From Iamia majanohamensis (GTDB lineage: Bacteria; Actinomycetota; Acidimicrobiia; Acidimicrobiales; Iamiaceae), in the NCBI RefSeq assembly GCF_028532485.1, contig NZ_CP116942.1, forward strand, positions 1,302,001 through 1,366,000: a DNA stretch of 64,000 bases. Reading direction: 5' to 3'. Below, piece by piece: positions 31,956 to 39,288 of this stretch (its first letter is position 1; the number at the start of each line of letters is the position of its first letter). The translations under genes were made by a program, and so were the position numbers. Under the pieces are notes generated by a model. That model saw only the letters and a program-made list of their open reading frames with translations, searched no databases and was not told where the DNA came from.

Positions 31956-32147
31956 ATGGTGCAGTCGCCGATCGTCCTTGACAACCGATGGGTGCACATC
32001 ACACCCGTGCCGATCGAGGGACCGCCGGATGCGTTCGGGTGGCGCCGTCGTCGGAGAGGAGACGACCTGCCGGGACCGCCGGCCCCTCTCCCCGACGTCG
32101 CCCCAGAGACCACCGGGCCCTTCCACACCGACGGGCGGGACCAGTGA
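31956..32147 (+). CDS. Doubtful 63-residue ORF beside the IS element
   Basis: ATG at 31956 opens VQSPIVLDNRWVHITPVPIEG and ends in a Pro/Asp-rich tail. The local DNA is less GC-rich than the chromosome and could be a remnant of a gene damaged by the IS. There is no clear ribosome site and no family. Apart from this ORF and the hairpin at 32164, the 378-bp gap 31833-32210 shows nothing else. Confidence 0.2.
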   Translation: MVQSPIVLDNRWVHITPVPIEGPPDAFGWRRRRRGDDLPGPPAPLPDVAPETTGPFHTDGRDQ

Positions 32148-32163
32148 TGGCGCCGATCACGAC

Positions 32164-32193
32164 ACGACCCCGGGGATGACGACCCGGGGTCGT
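32164..32193. terminator. Strong hairpin terminator downstream of the SPFH gene
   Basis: ACGACCCCGGG (32164-32174) pairs perfectly with CCCGGGGTCGT (32183-32193) around an 8-nt loop. It lies 17 bp beyond the minus-strand SPFH stop. Confidence 0.65.
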
Positions 32194-32210
32194 GGCGCGC
32201 CCGGCCGCGG

Positions 32211-33383
32211 TCAGCGGCCGCCGAGCTCGGGCGGCGGGGGCAGGTCGGGGGACTCGGGCATCGAGGGCAGCTCGTCGGCCAGGCGCTCGGCCTCGGCCAC
32301 CACCGCGGCCTGCTGCTCCTCGCGCTCGGCCGACTTGGCTGCGATCTCGGCCCGGTGGGCCTCCCTGCGCTCGGCCCGCTCGCCCCGGGAGGCAGCCGCC
32401 CGCTCGGCCCGCGCCCGCCGCTCCTCGTCGGAGTCCTCGCTCGTCACACCGGAGATCATCTCGCCGATGGCGCTGACCGAGCCGGCCAGGCCGGTGAGCT
32501 CGGCGGGCATGAAGATCTTGGTGGCCTGGCCGTCGGCCATCTTCTCCAGGGCCTCGAAGTACTTGACCGCGAGGAGGTCGGTGGACGGGTCGCCCTCGTG
32601 GATGGCGCCGTAGATCTCCCGGATGGCCTCGGCCTCGCCGTCGGCCACCGTGAGCTGGCGGTAGCGCTCGGCGTCGGCCCGGGCCCGGGTGGCCTCGGCC
32701 TCGCCCTGGGCCTGGAGGATCTGGCGCTGCTTGAAGGCCTCGGCGGTGAGGATGGCCGAGGCCTTCTCGCCCTCGGCGGTGGTGACGGCGGCGGCCCGTC
32801 GACCGTCGGCCTCGAGGACCACGGCCCGCCGGGTGCGCTCGGCCTTCATCTGCTCGTGCATCGAGGCCATGACGTCCGGCGGCGGGTCGATGCGCTGGAT
32901 CTCGACCCGGACCACCCGGACGCCCCACTTGTCGGTGGCGTCGTCGAGGATCTCGCGCAGGTCGACGTTGATCTTCTCCCGGCTGGTGAGGGCGTCGTCG
33001 AGCTGCATGTCGCCGATGACGTTGCGCAGGTTGGTCTGGGCCAGCTTGGTGACTGCCAGGAGGAAGTTGGCCACGTTGTAGACGAGGCGCTGGGGGTCGG
33101 TGGGCTCGTAGTAGATGACGGCGTCGACCGAGACCACGACGTTGTCGGAGGTGATGACCTCCTGCGGGGGGACGTCGACCACCTGCTCCCGCATGTCGAC
33201 GGTCTTGATGGTCTGGATGAACGGGATGATGAGGCGCAGCCCCGGGTCCAGGGTCTCCTGGTACTTGCCCAGCTGCTCCTTCACCCCCCGCTGGAAGGGC
33301 CGCACGATCCGCACGCCGGACACGACGTAGATGAACAGCAGGATCGCCAGCACCACGAGCACGGCGAGCAGGACGGGTTCCAC
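32211..33383 (-). CDS. SPFH/band-7 domain membrane protein
   Basis: A 390-residue stomatin-like protein. An N-terminal membrane helix (VLLAVLVVLAILLFIYVVSG) precedes the SPFH domain with GLRLIIPFIQTIKTVDMRE, DAVIYYEPTDPQRLVYNV and GVRVVRVEIQRIDPP. A long Ala/Glu coiled coil (about 180-260) drives oligomer formation, and the C-terminus is charged then Pro-rich. Such proteins scaffold membrane microdomains. GTG at 33383 has GAGGAG at good spacing. The NfeD gene lies 11 nt upstream, and the NfeD/SPFH pair is a well-known operon. Confidence 0.9.
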   Translation of the reverse strand: MEPVLLAVLVVLAILLFIYVVSGVRIVRPFQRGVKEQLGKYQETLDPGLRLIIPFIQTIKTVDMREQVVDVPPQEVITSDNVVVSVDAVIYYEPTDPQRLVYNVANFLLAVTKLAQTNLRNVIGDMQLDDALTSREKINVDLREILDDATDKWGVRVVRVEIQRIDPPPDVMASMHEQMKAERTRRAVVLEADGRRAAAVTTAEGEKASAILTAEAFKQRQILQAQGEAEATRARADAERYRQLTVADGEAEAIREIYGAIHEGDPSTDLLAVKYFEALEKMADGQATKIFMPAELTGLAGSVSAIGEMISGVTSEDSDEERRARAERAAASRGERAERREAHRAEIAAKSAEREEQQAAVVAEAERLADELPSMPESPDLPPPPELGGR

Positions 33384-33394
33384 GGGAGGTCTCC

Positions 33395-33925
33395 TCAGGT
33401 GGGGGTGGGGGGTTCGGCGGGGGGGTCGAGGCTCTGGGGCCGGGAGGGCAGGCCCGGGGGCCGGTAGCCGGCACCGGGGTCGGAGCGGGGGGACACGATC
33501 AGGCGGGTGCCCCGGACCTCCAGGACGGTGACCGGGGTGTCGACGGGGATGGGCTCGTCGTCCTCGGACTGGGCCCGCCACTCCTCCCGGTCGACCCGCA
33601 CCAGGCCCACGCCCTCGCCGGCGATGGCCCGCACCACCACGGCGTGGTGGCCGGCCAGGCGGGTGGCCCCGACCCGGTGGTCGGGCGCGTTGGCGTCGAG
33701 GCGGCGGGCCAGGGGGCGGAAGCCGGCGAAGGCCAGGCCGGAGACGACGACGAAGGCGGCCCACTGGGCGAGGAGGGGGGCGCTGACGAAGGCCAGGACG
33801 GTGGCCACGGCGGCGCCGACGGCGAACGGGGCCAGGAAGAACGACCCGGCGACCAGCATCTCGCCCCCGGCGAAGACCCCGGTCGCCACCAGCCAGACCC
33901 AGCGCCAGATGTCGGGATCGTCCAT
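33395..33925 (-). CDS. NfeD-like membrane protein
   Basis: A 176-residue protein with two to three membrane helices (about 8-55 and 55-70) and a C-terminal OB-fold domain of NfeD type (RVGATRLAGHHAVVVRAIAGEGVGLVRVDREEW, VTVLEVRGTRLIV). It lacks the N-terminal ClpP-like protease domain of long NfeD proteins. It partners with the SPFH protein encoded next. The promoter has a minus-strand TAGGTT (33946-33941) and GGAGG before the ATG, so this one is not leaderless. Confidence 0.85.
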   Translation of the reverse strand: MDDPDIWRWVWLVATGVFAGGEMLVAGSFFLAPFAVGAAVATVLAFVSAPLLAQWAAFVVVSGLAFAGFRPLARRLDANAPDHRVGATRLAGHHAVVVRAIAGEGVGLVRVDREEWRAQSEDDEPIPVDTPVTVLEVRGTRLIVSPRSDPGAGYRPPGLPSRPQSLDPPAEPPTPT

Positions 33926-33969
33926 GTGACCTCCGACCCCAACCTAACCGGAACGACGGGCGGACCCTC

Positions 33970-33975
33970 TAGGTT
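33970..33975 (+). promoter_or_regulatory. -10 box TAGGTT for mca
   Basis: TAGGTT ends 9 nt before the ATG at 33985. The minus-strand box of the divergent nfeD gene lies 24 bp away. Confidence 0.5.
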
Positions 33976-33984
33976 GGCCGGACC

Positions 33985-34842
33985 ATGGCCTCCGCCCCCC
34001 GCTGCCTGCTGAGCGTCCACGCCCACCCCGACGACGAGTCGTCCAAGGGCGCCGGCACCGTCCACCGCTACCACGAGGAGGGCGTCCGCACCGTCCTCGT
34101 CTGCTGCACGGGCGGCGAGGCGGGCGACATCCTCAACCCGGCCATGGACACCCCCGAGGTGCGCGAGCGGCTCCCGGAGGTGCGCATCGAGGAGCTGACG
34201 AGGGCCGCCGAGGTCATCGGCTTCGACGAGGTCGTGATGCTCGGCTACCGGGACTCGGGCATGCCCGACACCCCCGAGAACGCCGACCCCCGGTGCTTCG
34301 CCCGGGCCCCCCTGGAGGAGGCCGTGGGCCGCTTGGTGGAGATCATCCGGCGCGAGCGCCCCCAGGTGGTGCTCAGCTACCCCGACGACCAGTCCGGCTA
34401 CCCCCACCCCGACCACCTCCGGGTCCACGAGGTCACCGAGCTGGCCGTGCCTGCGGCCGCCGACCCCGACCAGTACCCGGAGGCGGGGCCGGCGTGGACC
34501 GTCGACAAGGTCTACTGGTCGGTCTGGTCCCGCAAGCGCATGGTCGCCACCCACGAGGCCTTCCTCGACAACGACCTCGAGTCACCCTTCGACGACAAGT
34601 GGTTCTCCCGCCCGTCCCAGGACCACCGGATCACCACCAGCATCGACATCAGCGGGCGGCACCAGGTCCGGACCGAGGCCCTCCGGGCCCACGCCACCCA
34701 GGTCGACCCGACGTCGCCGTTCTGGTTCGGCCTCCCCGACGAGGTCGCCGCCACCATCCACCCCTACGACGACTACATCCGGGCCGCGTCGACCGTCGAC
34801 GTCCCCCTCCCCGAGACCGACCTCTTCGCCGGCCTGGACTGA
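33985..34842 (+). CDS. mca: Mycothiol S-conjugate amidase
   Basis: A 285-residue zinc amidase of the PIG-L/LmbE fold. Zinc ligands are in VHAHPDDESSKGAG (His14, Asp17) and YPHPDHLRVHEV. CTGGEAGDILNPAMD and LGYRDSGMPDTPE are Mca-type and separate it from the deacetylase MshB. The enzyme cleaves mycothiol conjugates of toxins to mercapturates plus GlcN-inositol, which marks the organism as a mycothiol producer. ATG at 33985 lies 9 nt after TAGGTT. Confidence 0.9.
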   Translation: MASAPRCLLSVHAHPDDESSKGAGTVHRYHEEGVRTVLVCCTGGEAGDILNPAMDTPEVRERLPEVRIEELTRAAEVIGFDEVVMLGYRDSGMPDTPENADPRCFARAPLEEAVGRLVEIIRRERPQVVLSYPDDQSGYPHPDHLRVHEVTELAVPAAADPDQYPEAGPAWTVDKVYWSVWSRKRMVATHEAFLDNDLESPFDDKWFSRPSQDHRITTSIDISGRHQVRTEALRAHATQVDPTSPFWFGLPDEVAATIHPYDDYIRAASTVDVPLPETDLFAGLD

Positions 34843-34903
34843 GCCCGGCACGCCCGGGGGTGTCTCGGTAGGGTGCCGCGGACACCACGAGGAGGTGGCC
34901 GGC

Positions 34904-35290
34904 ATGGCCAAGTACCTGACCCAGGAGTGGCTCGACCTGCAGTGCGAGCTGGCCCAGGACTTCCCGGAGCGGCCGGGGGCCACGGCGCGGATGCAGTACG
35001 TGGTGACCGGGACCCCCGAGGGTGACGTCAGCTACGTGACCGTCATCGACGACGGCAAGATGGTCGAGAACGTGCTGGGCACCGACGACGCGGCCGAGTT
35101 CACCCTGGCCAGCACCTACGACGACTCGGTGAAGATCCTCCAGGGCGAGCTCGACGCCAACGCCGCCTTCATGCAGGGCCGGATCAAGGTCACCGGCAAC
35201 ATGGGCAAGCTCATGTCGCTCATGCCCCTCACCCAGAGCCCCGAGTACAAGGCCATCCAGGCCCAGGTGGCCGAGCAGACCGAGCTGTAG
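34904..35290 (+). CDS. SCP2 sterol-binding-domain protein
   Basis: A 128-residue protein made of a single SCP2 fold (TARMQYVVTGTPEG, DAAEFTLASTYDDSVKILQGELDANAAFMQGRIKVTGNMGKLMSL). It binds a hydrophobic ligand such as a fatty acyl chain or sterol. ATG at 34904 was chosen over GTG 34895 because GGAGG (34891-34895) then sits 8 nt upstream. A TAGGGT box (34869-34874) lies further upstream. Confidence 0.88.
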   Translation: MAKYLTQEWLDLQCELAQDFPERPGATARMQYVVTGTPEGDVSYVTVIDDGKMVENVLGTDDAAEFTLASTYDDSVKILQGELDANAAFMQGRIKVTGNMGKLMSLMPLTQSPEYKAIQAQVAEQTEL

Positions 35291-35309
35291 CCGCCGGCCC
35301 GGAGGAGTG

Positions 35310-36140
35310 TCAGCCGGCCCGCTGGAGGTCGCGCAGGGGGCGGTAGCCGATGAGGGTGGCCCCGGCCTCGTCGAGGGCGGCCCGCAGCGGTGAGCCGCAC
35401 ACCAGGTCGAGGTCGTCGACCCGCGCCTCCCAGTCGGGCGCGAAGGCCCGCAGCTCGGGGCTGTCGACCGCCGGGTGCACGTACATCTCGGTGACCCCCG
35501 GCGGCAGCGAGGCGACGGCCTCCTCGATGGGGCGGCGGCTGCCCACGCCGCCGACGTAGACGAAGTGGTCGGGGAAGACGACGCCCTCCTCGGCGGCCAG
35601 CGACCGGAACGGGAAGCCGATGAGGGCCTCGGTCGAGGCGCCCGACAGGCGCAGGGGCAGGCCGAACTCGACGGCCAGGTCGAGGTAGATGTCGAAGAAC
35701 TCGGCCCGCAGCTGGAGGGTGCCCATGTGGCTGTCGAGGTGGGTGGCGTCGAAGCCCCAGAGGATGGCCCGCTCGACCTGGGCCCGCAGCTCCCGGCGGA
35801 CCTCGTCGAGGTCGGCGTGGTCCCAGGCGTCGGCCACCGTGCGGGGGAACCCGCCGTCGCCGTCGAGCAGCGACGGGGCGTGGGTGATGGGGCCCCAACG
35901 GTAGAGGTCGTACTCGGCGTTGAGGGTCAGGTGCACGCCCACGTCCTCGCCCCGGTGGGCGGCGGCGGCGGCGCGCGACCAGGGCGCCGGGACCATGAGG
36001 GTGGCCGTGGTGGCCGCGCCCTCGCGCAGGGCGCGGTAGACGCCCTCGTTGGCGGCCTGGCAGGACCCGAGGTCGTCGCAGTTGAGGATGACGACCCGGT
36101 CGTCGGCCCGGTAGCCGAGGCGCTCGGCGAGCTCGGTCAC
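35310..36140 (-). CDS. ChbG/YdjC-family polysaccharide deacetylase
   Basis: A 276-residue metal-dependent deacetylase. Metal and catalytic residues appear in VVILNCDDLGSCQAAN, EDVGVHLTLNAEYD, FDATHLDSHMGTLQ and VTEMYVHPAVDS. Substrates in the family are N-acetylated oligosaccharides such as chitobiose derivatives. The GTG at 36140 is preferred to an upstream start because a minus-strand TAGCGT box ends 8 nt before it. That box contains the TAG stop of the upstream nuclease gene. Confidence 0.88.
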   Translation of the reverse strand: MTELAERLGYRADDRVVILNCDDLGSCQAANEGVYRALREGAATTATLMVPAPWSRAAAAAHRGEDVGVHLTLNAEYDLYRWGPITHAPSLLDGDGGFPRTVADAWDHADLDEVRRELRAQVERAILWGFDATHLDSHMGTLQLRAEFFDIYLDLAVEFGLPLRLSGASTEALIGFPFRSLAAEEGVVFPDHFVYVGGVGSRRPIEEAVASLPPGVTEMYVHPAVDSPELRAFAPDWEARVDDLDLVCGSPLRAALDEAGATLIGYRPLRDLQRAG

Positions 36141-36148
36141 GGGTGGTG

Positions 36149-36154
36149 ACGCTA
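36149..36154 (-). promoter_or_regulatory. -10 box TAGCGT for the ChbG gene
   Basis: TAGCGT runs 36154 to 36149 on the minus strand. Its TAG is the nuclease stop codon and the GTG start is 8 nt further. Confidence 0.55.
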
Positions 36155-36685
36155 TCGGGGCGGGGCGCCGCTGCACGCGCCCCACAGGCCGCGACCTGCG
36201 GCGCGGGCGTCGCGCTCGGCTGCGGCCAGGTCGGCCCGGTGGGCGTCGTTGGGGGCGATGGCGAGGGTGCGGGCGTACCCGTCGGCCACCAGGGCGTGGT
36301 TCACGAACAGGTCGTCGGAGGCCCGGGCCACGTAGGCCAGCAGCCGGTCGTAGCGGTCGCGGAGCTCGACGTCGCGGGTGAGGCGCACCTCGGTGCCGGC
36401 CGGCAGGAGGTCCTTGGTGCGCGCCGAGGCCTCGGGCCCGAAGCAGTCCACCGGCGCCCCCGGCTTCACCGTCTCGGGGGTGTCGATGCCGAGCAGGCGG
36501 ACCGTCTCCGTGCGGCGACCGAGGGTGACCTCGACGGTGTCGCCGTCGACCACGTGGTCGACCATGGCCGTGCCCGGCGGGTCGCCCGCCGACGAGGAGC
36601 CAGCCAGGGTGCAGCCCGCCACCAGGGCGAGGAGGGCCAGGGCGAGCGGGACCGGGCGCGGACGGGTTCCGTCGGGCAGGGGCAC
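36152..36685 (-). CDS. Thermonuclease (SNase)-family lipoprotein
   Basis: A 177-residue secreted nuclease. Signal peptide ends at lipobox LLALVAGC. The SNase OB-fold has VVDGDTVEVTLG (calcium-binding Asp), VRLLGIDTPETVKPG with the catalytic Arg, and RDRYDRLLAYV, then HALVADGYAR and AAGRGLWG typical of the family end. It would degrade extracellular nucleic acids. The 109 bp upstream, before the small membrane protein gene, shows no gene. Confidence 0.88.
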   Translation of the reverse strand: MPLPDGTRPRPVPLALALLALVAGCTLAGSSSAGDPPGTAMVDHVVDGDTVEVTLGRRTETVRLLGIDTPETVKPGAPVDCFGPEASARTKDLLPAGTEVRLTRDVELRDRYDRLLAYVARASDDLFVNHALVADGYARTLAIAPNDAHRADLAAAERDARAAGRGLWGACSGAPPR

Positions 36686-36794
36686 GGGAGGACCTCGGGG
36701 TCGGCGGGTGGCCGGCGGCGGGGGCCGCGATCCGGGAGGTCCCGTGGGGCGGGGGCCGGGCGGGGTGGTGCGGGACCCCGCCCGGCCCGGGAGG

Positions 36795-37031
36795 TCAGAC
36801 CTTGGAGCGGCCCTTGCGCCCGAGCGAGGCGCTCTTGTTGGTGGCCTTGCGGGACTTCCCGAACTGCTTGGACAGGAGGCGGCCGATGGGACCGGGCGCC
36901 TTCCCGCCGGCGCGCTGGGCGGTGCCCAGGCCCTTGTCGACCCCCTTCTGGGGGTGGCGGGACAGGCGGGGGACGAGGAAGCCGAGGATCAGGAGGACGA
37001 CGCAGATGGCGGCGATGACGGCGATGGTCAC
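36795..37031 (-). CDS. Small single-span membrane protein
   Basis: A 78-residue protein: N-terminal membrane helix (IAVIAAICVVLLILGFLVP), then LSRHPQKGVDKGLGTAQRAG and a very basic tail (KSRKATNKSASLGRKGRSKV). It resembles a family of short actinobacterial membrane proteins (DUF6411-like, from memory). The basic tail is cytosolic and could touch nucleic acid or lipid. GTG at 37031 has AAAGG upstream. Confidence 0.65.
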   Translation of the reverse strand: MTIAVIAAICVVLLILGFLVPRLSRHPQKGVDKGLGTAQRAGGKAPGPIGRLLSKQFGKSRKATNKSASLGRKGRSKV

Positions 37032-37105
37032 GAAGGGCCTTTCGGGTGGCGTGCCGTCAGCCCTACCCCCCGTGACGGGCCGCACACCTCACGGTGGCGG
37101 TGGCC

Positions 37106-38287
37106 TCAGCCCAGGCGCTCGATGAGGGTCCCCGTGCCGAGGCCGCCACCGCAGCACATCGACACCAGGGCGTAGCGCCCGTCGGTGCGCTCCAGCTCGT
37201 GGAGGGCCTTGGTCAGCAGCACCGCGCCGGTGCCGCCCAGGGGGTGGCCGAGGGCGATGGCCCCGCCGTTGGGGTTCACCCGGTCGGGGTCGACGTCGAG
37301 CTCCTTCTGCCAGGCCAGGACCACCGAGGCGAAGGCCTCGTTCACCTCGAAGACGTCGATCTCGTCCACGCCGACGCCGGTGCGCTCCACCAGGCGACGG
37401 GTGGCGTCCATGGGCCCGGTGAGCATGAGCACGGGGTCGACGCCGACCAGGCAGGTGTCGACGATGCGGGCCCGGGGACGGAGCCCCAGGGCCTCGGCCC
37501 GCTCCGGCGTGGCGAGCAGGAGGGCGGCGGCCCCGTCGCTGATCTGCGACGACGACCCGGCGGTGTGGACCCCGTCCTCGCGGGCCACCGGCTTCAGCTT
37601 GGCCAGGGACTCCAGGCTGGTGTCGCGCAGGCCCTCGTCACGGGCGACGTGGTGGGTGGTGTCGAGGAGGTTCCCCTCCTCGTCGACGTCGGGGGCGTCG
37701 ACGGGGAGCACCTGGGTGTCGAAGCGGCCCTCGGCCCAGGCCTGGGCGGCCCGCTCCTGGGACCGGAGCCCGAAGGCGTCGGCGTCGTCGCGGGTGATGC
37801 CCCAGCGCTCGGCGATGCGCTCGGCGCCCTCGAACTGGGAGGTGAACTCGTGCTGGCCGAAGTAGGTCTTGGGGATGGGCACGCCGAGGCCCAGCTTCTT
37901 CGACGAGTTGGAGCCGATCGGGATGCGGCTCATGAGCTCGACGCCGCAGGCCACGGCCACGTCGGCCACGCCCGCGCCCACCAGGGAGGTGGCCAGGTTG
38001 GTGGCCTGCTGGGACGAGCCGCACTGGGTGTCGACGGTGGTGGCCGCCGTCTCCAGGGGCAGGCCGGCGGCCAGCCACGCGGTGCGGACCACGTTGAACG
38101 ACTGCTCGCCCACCTGGCTGACGCAGCCGCCGACCACCTGCTCGACGGTGGCCGGGTCGGCCCCGGCCCGCGACAGCACCTCGGACTGCACCGCGCCCAG
38201 CAGGTCGGCGGGGTGGACGGTGGACAGGGCACCGTTGCGCCGCCCCACGGGGGTGCGCACGGCCTCGACGATCACGACCTCGGTCAT
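37106..38287 (-). CDS. Acetyl-CoA acetyltransferase (thiolase)
   Basis: A 393-residue thiolase. The nucleophile Cys is in VDTQCGSSQQA (near residue 87). The C-terminal motifs are VNEAFASVVLAWQ, NPNGGAIALGHPLGGTGA (His) and CCGGGLGTGTLIE (second Cys). It cleaves 3-ketoacyl-CoA or condenses acetyl-CoA in fatty-acid or steroid degradation. ATG at 38287 sits 7 nt behind a minus-strand TAGGCT box. Confidence 0.92.
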   Translation of the reverse strand: MTEVVIVEAVRTPVGRRNGALSTVHPADLLGAVQSEVLSRAGADPATVEQVVGGCVSQVGEQSFNVVRTAWLAAGLPLETAATTVDTQCGSSQQATNLATSLVGAGVADVAVACGVELMSRIPIGSNSSKKLGLGVPIPKTYFGQHEFTSQFEGAERIAERWGITRDDADAFGLRSQERAAQAWAEGRFDTQVLPVDAPDVDEEGNLLDTTHHVARDEGLRDTSLESLAKLKPVAREDGVHTAGSSSQISDGAAALLLATPERAEALGLRPRARIVDTCLVGVDPVLMLTGPMDATRRLVERTGVGVDEIDVFEVNEAFASVVLAWQKELDVDPDRVNPNGGAIALGHPLGGTGAVLLTKALHELERTDGRYALVSMCCGGGLGTGTLIERLG

Positions 38288-38294
38288 GGCCGGG

Positions 38295-38300
38295 AGCCTA
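38295..38300 (-). promoter_or_regulatory. -10 box TAGGCT for the thiolase gene
   Basis: TAGGCT runs 38300 to 38295, 7 nt before the ATG at 38287. Confidence 0.55.
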
Positions 38301-38358
38301 CGGCGGGCCGGGTCGCCCGACGCAGGCCGCCTCGGCCCGGCACCGGCAGGCGCGGCCC

Positions 38359-38967
38359 TCAGTGCGGGAGGAGGCGGCCCTCGTGGTCGAGGCGGAAGGC
38401 CAGGCCGTCGAGCGGGGCCGGCGGGCGCCCCACGGTGGCCGCGGGGTCGGACGGTGTTCCCACCAGGACCCAGCCCAGCAGCTCGTCGTCGGCCTCGAGG
38501 TCGAACATGTCGGCCAGGAGCGGACCGGTGCGGAACGGGACGCTCTTCCACATGGCCCCGAAGCCGAGGGCGTGGGCGGCCAGCACCAGCCCGAACCCGG
38601 TGCAGGCGGCCGAGGCCACCTGCTCCCAGCGCTCGACCGCGGCGGGGCGGGGGGTGGCGATGACCGCGACCAGGGTCGGGGCCACGAAGGCCTTGGACCG
38701 GAGCTTCTCGCGCCGCCCGGCGGGCAGGTCGGGGTCGAGGGCCAGCCCGCCGTCCTCCAGGGCGTCGGCGAAGCGCTCCCGGGCGTCGCCGTCGACCACG
38801 ACGAAGCGCCAGGGCCGCAGTCGGCCGTGGTCGGGGGCGGTGGCGGCGGCCTGCAGGAGGAGGTCGACCTCGGCGTCGTCGGGCCCGGGCTCGACGAGGG
38901 CGGCGGTGCTGCGGCGGTCGAGGAGGGTGCCGAGCACCTCGGCACCGGACGGGGGGGCGGGGTGCAC
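38359..38967 (-). CDS. Nitroreductase-family protein (YdjA-like)
   Basis: A 202-residue FMN-dependent oxidoreductase. Conserved elements are LLDRRSTAALVEPGPD, APDHGRLRPWRFVVVDGDAR and LGFGAMWKSVPF. Short YdjA-type members reduce nitro or quinone compounds; the natural substrate is unknown. GTG at 38967 has GGAGG 10 nt upstream and a TAGGCT box further out. Confidence 0.85.
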   Translation of the reverse strand: MHPAPPSGAEVLGTLLDRRSTAALVEPGPDDAEVDLLLQAAATAPDHGRLRPWRFVVVDGDARERFADALEDGGLALDPDLPAGRREKLRSKAFVAPTLVAVIATPRPAAVERWEQVASAACTGFGLVLAAHALGFGAMWKSVPFRTGPLLADMFDLEADDELLGWVLVGTPSDPAATVGRPPAPLDGLAFRLDHEGRLLPH

Positions 38968-39041
38968 GGGGCGGGCCTCCGGGGACGGTGGTCCCCGCAG
39001 CCTACGGCCGGGCCCGGGCCCGACCGCCGCCCCGGGGGCGG

Positions 39042-39209
39042 TCAGGCCGCGGTGCGGTGGTGGTCGGTCTCGGCGTCGAGGCGGGCCTGGGCCCGGGCCA
39101 GGGCCTCACGGGCCTTGGCCAGGCCGCGGCGGCCGCTCTCGATGGTGGCCGGGTCGAGCCGCCAGTCGTCGTCGACCGACGGGGGGAGGAGGTCGAGCTG
39201 TCGTGCCAT
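39042..39209 (-). CDS. Small protein, 55 residues, hypothetical
   Basis: ATG at 39209 begins MARQLDLLPPSVDDDWRL and the rest is a charged helix (RRGLAKAREALARAQARLDAE). No signal or membrane segment. The start lies 6 nt behind a CATACT -10 box, which supports expression. Short proteins opening with MARQLDL-type sequence are, from memory, recurrent in related genomes; function unknown. Confidence 0.65.
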   Translation of the reverse strand: MARQLDLLPPSVDDDWRLDPATIESGRRGLAKAREALARAQARLDAETDHHRTAA

Positions 39210-39215
39210 GTCCTC

Positions 39216-39221
39216 AGTATG
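39216..39221 (-). promoter_or_regulatory. -10 box CATACT for the 55-residue gene
   Basis: CATACT runs 39221 to 39216, 6 nt before the ATG at 39209. Confidence 0.5.
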
Positions 39222-39288
39222 CGGAGGGGGTGTGACAGCGAGCTCCGCCCCTGGTCAGAGCGGTGATCGGCGGTGGGCGCCGGGGGTG

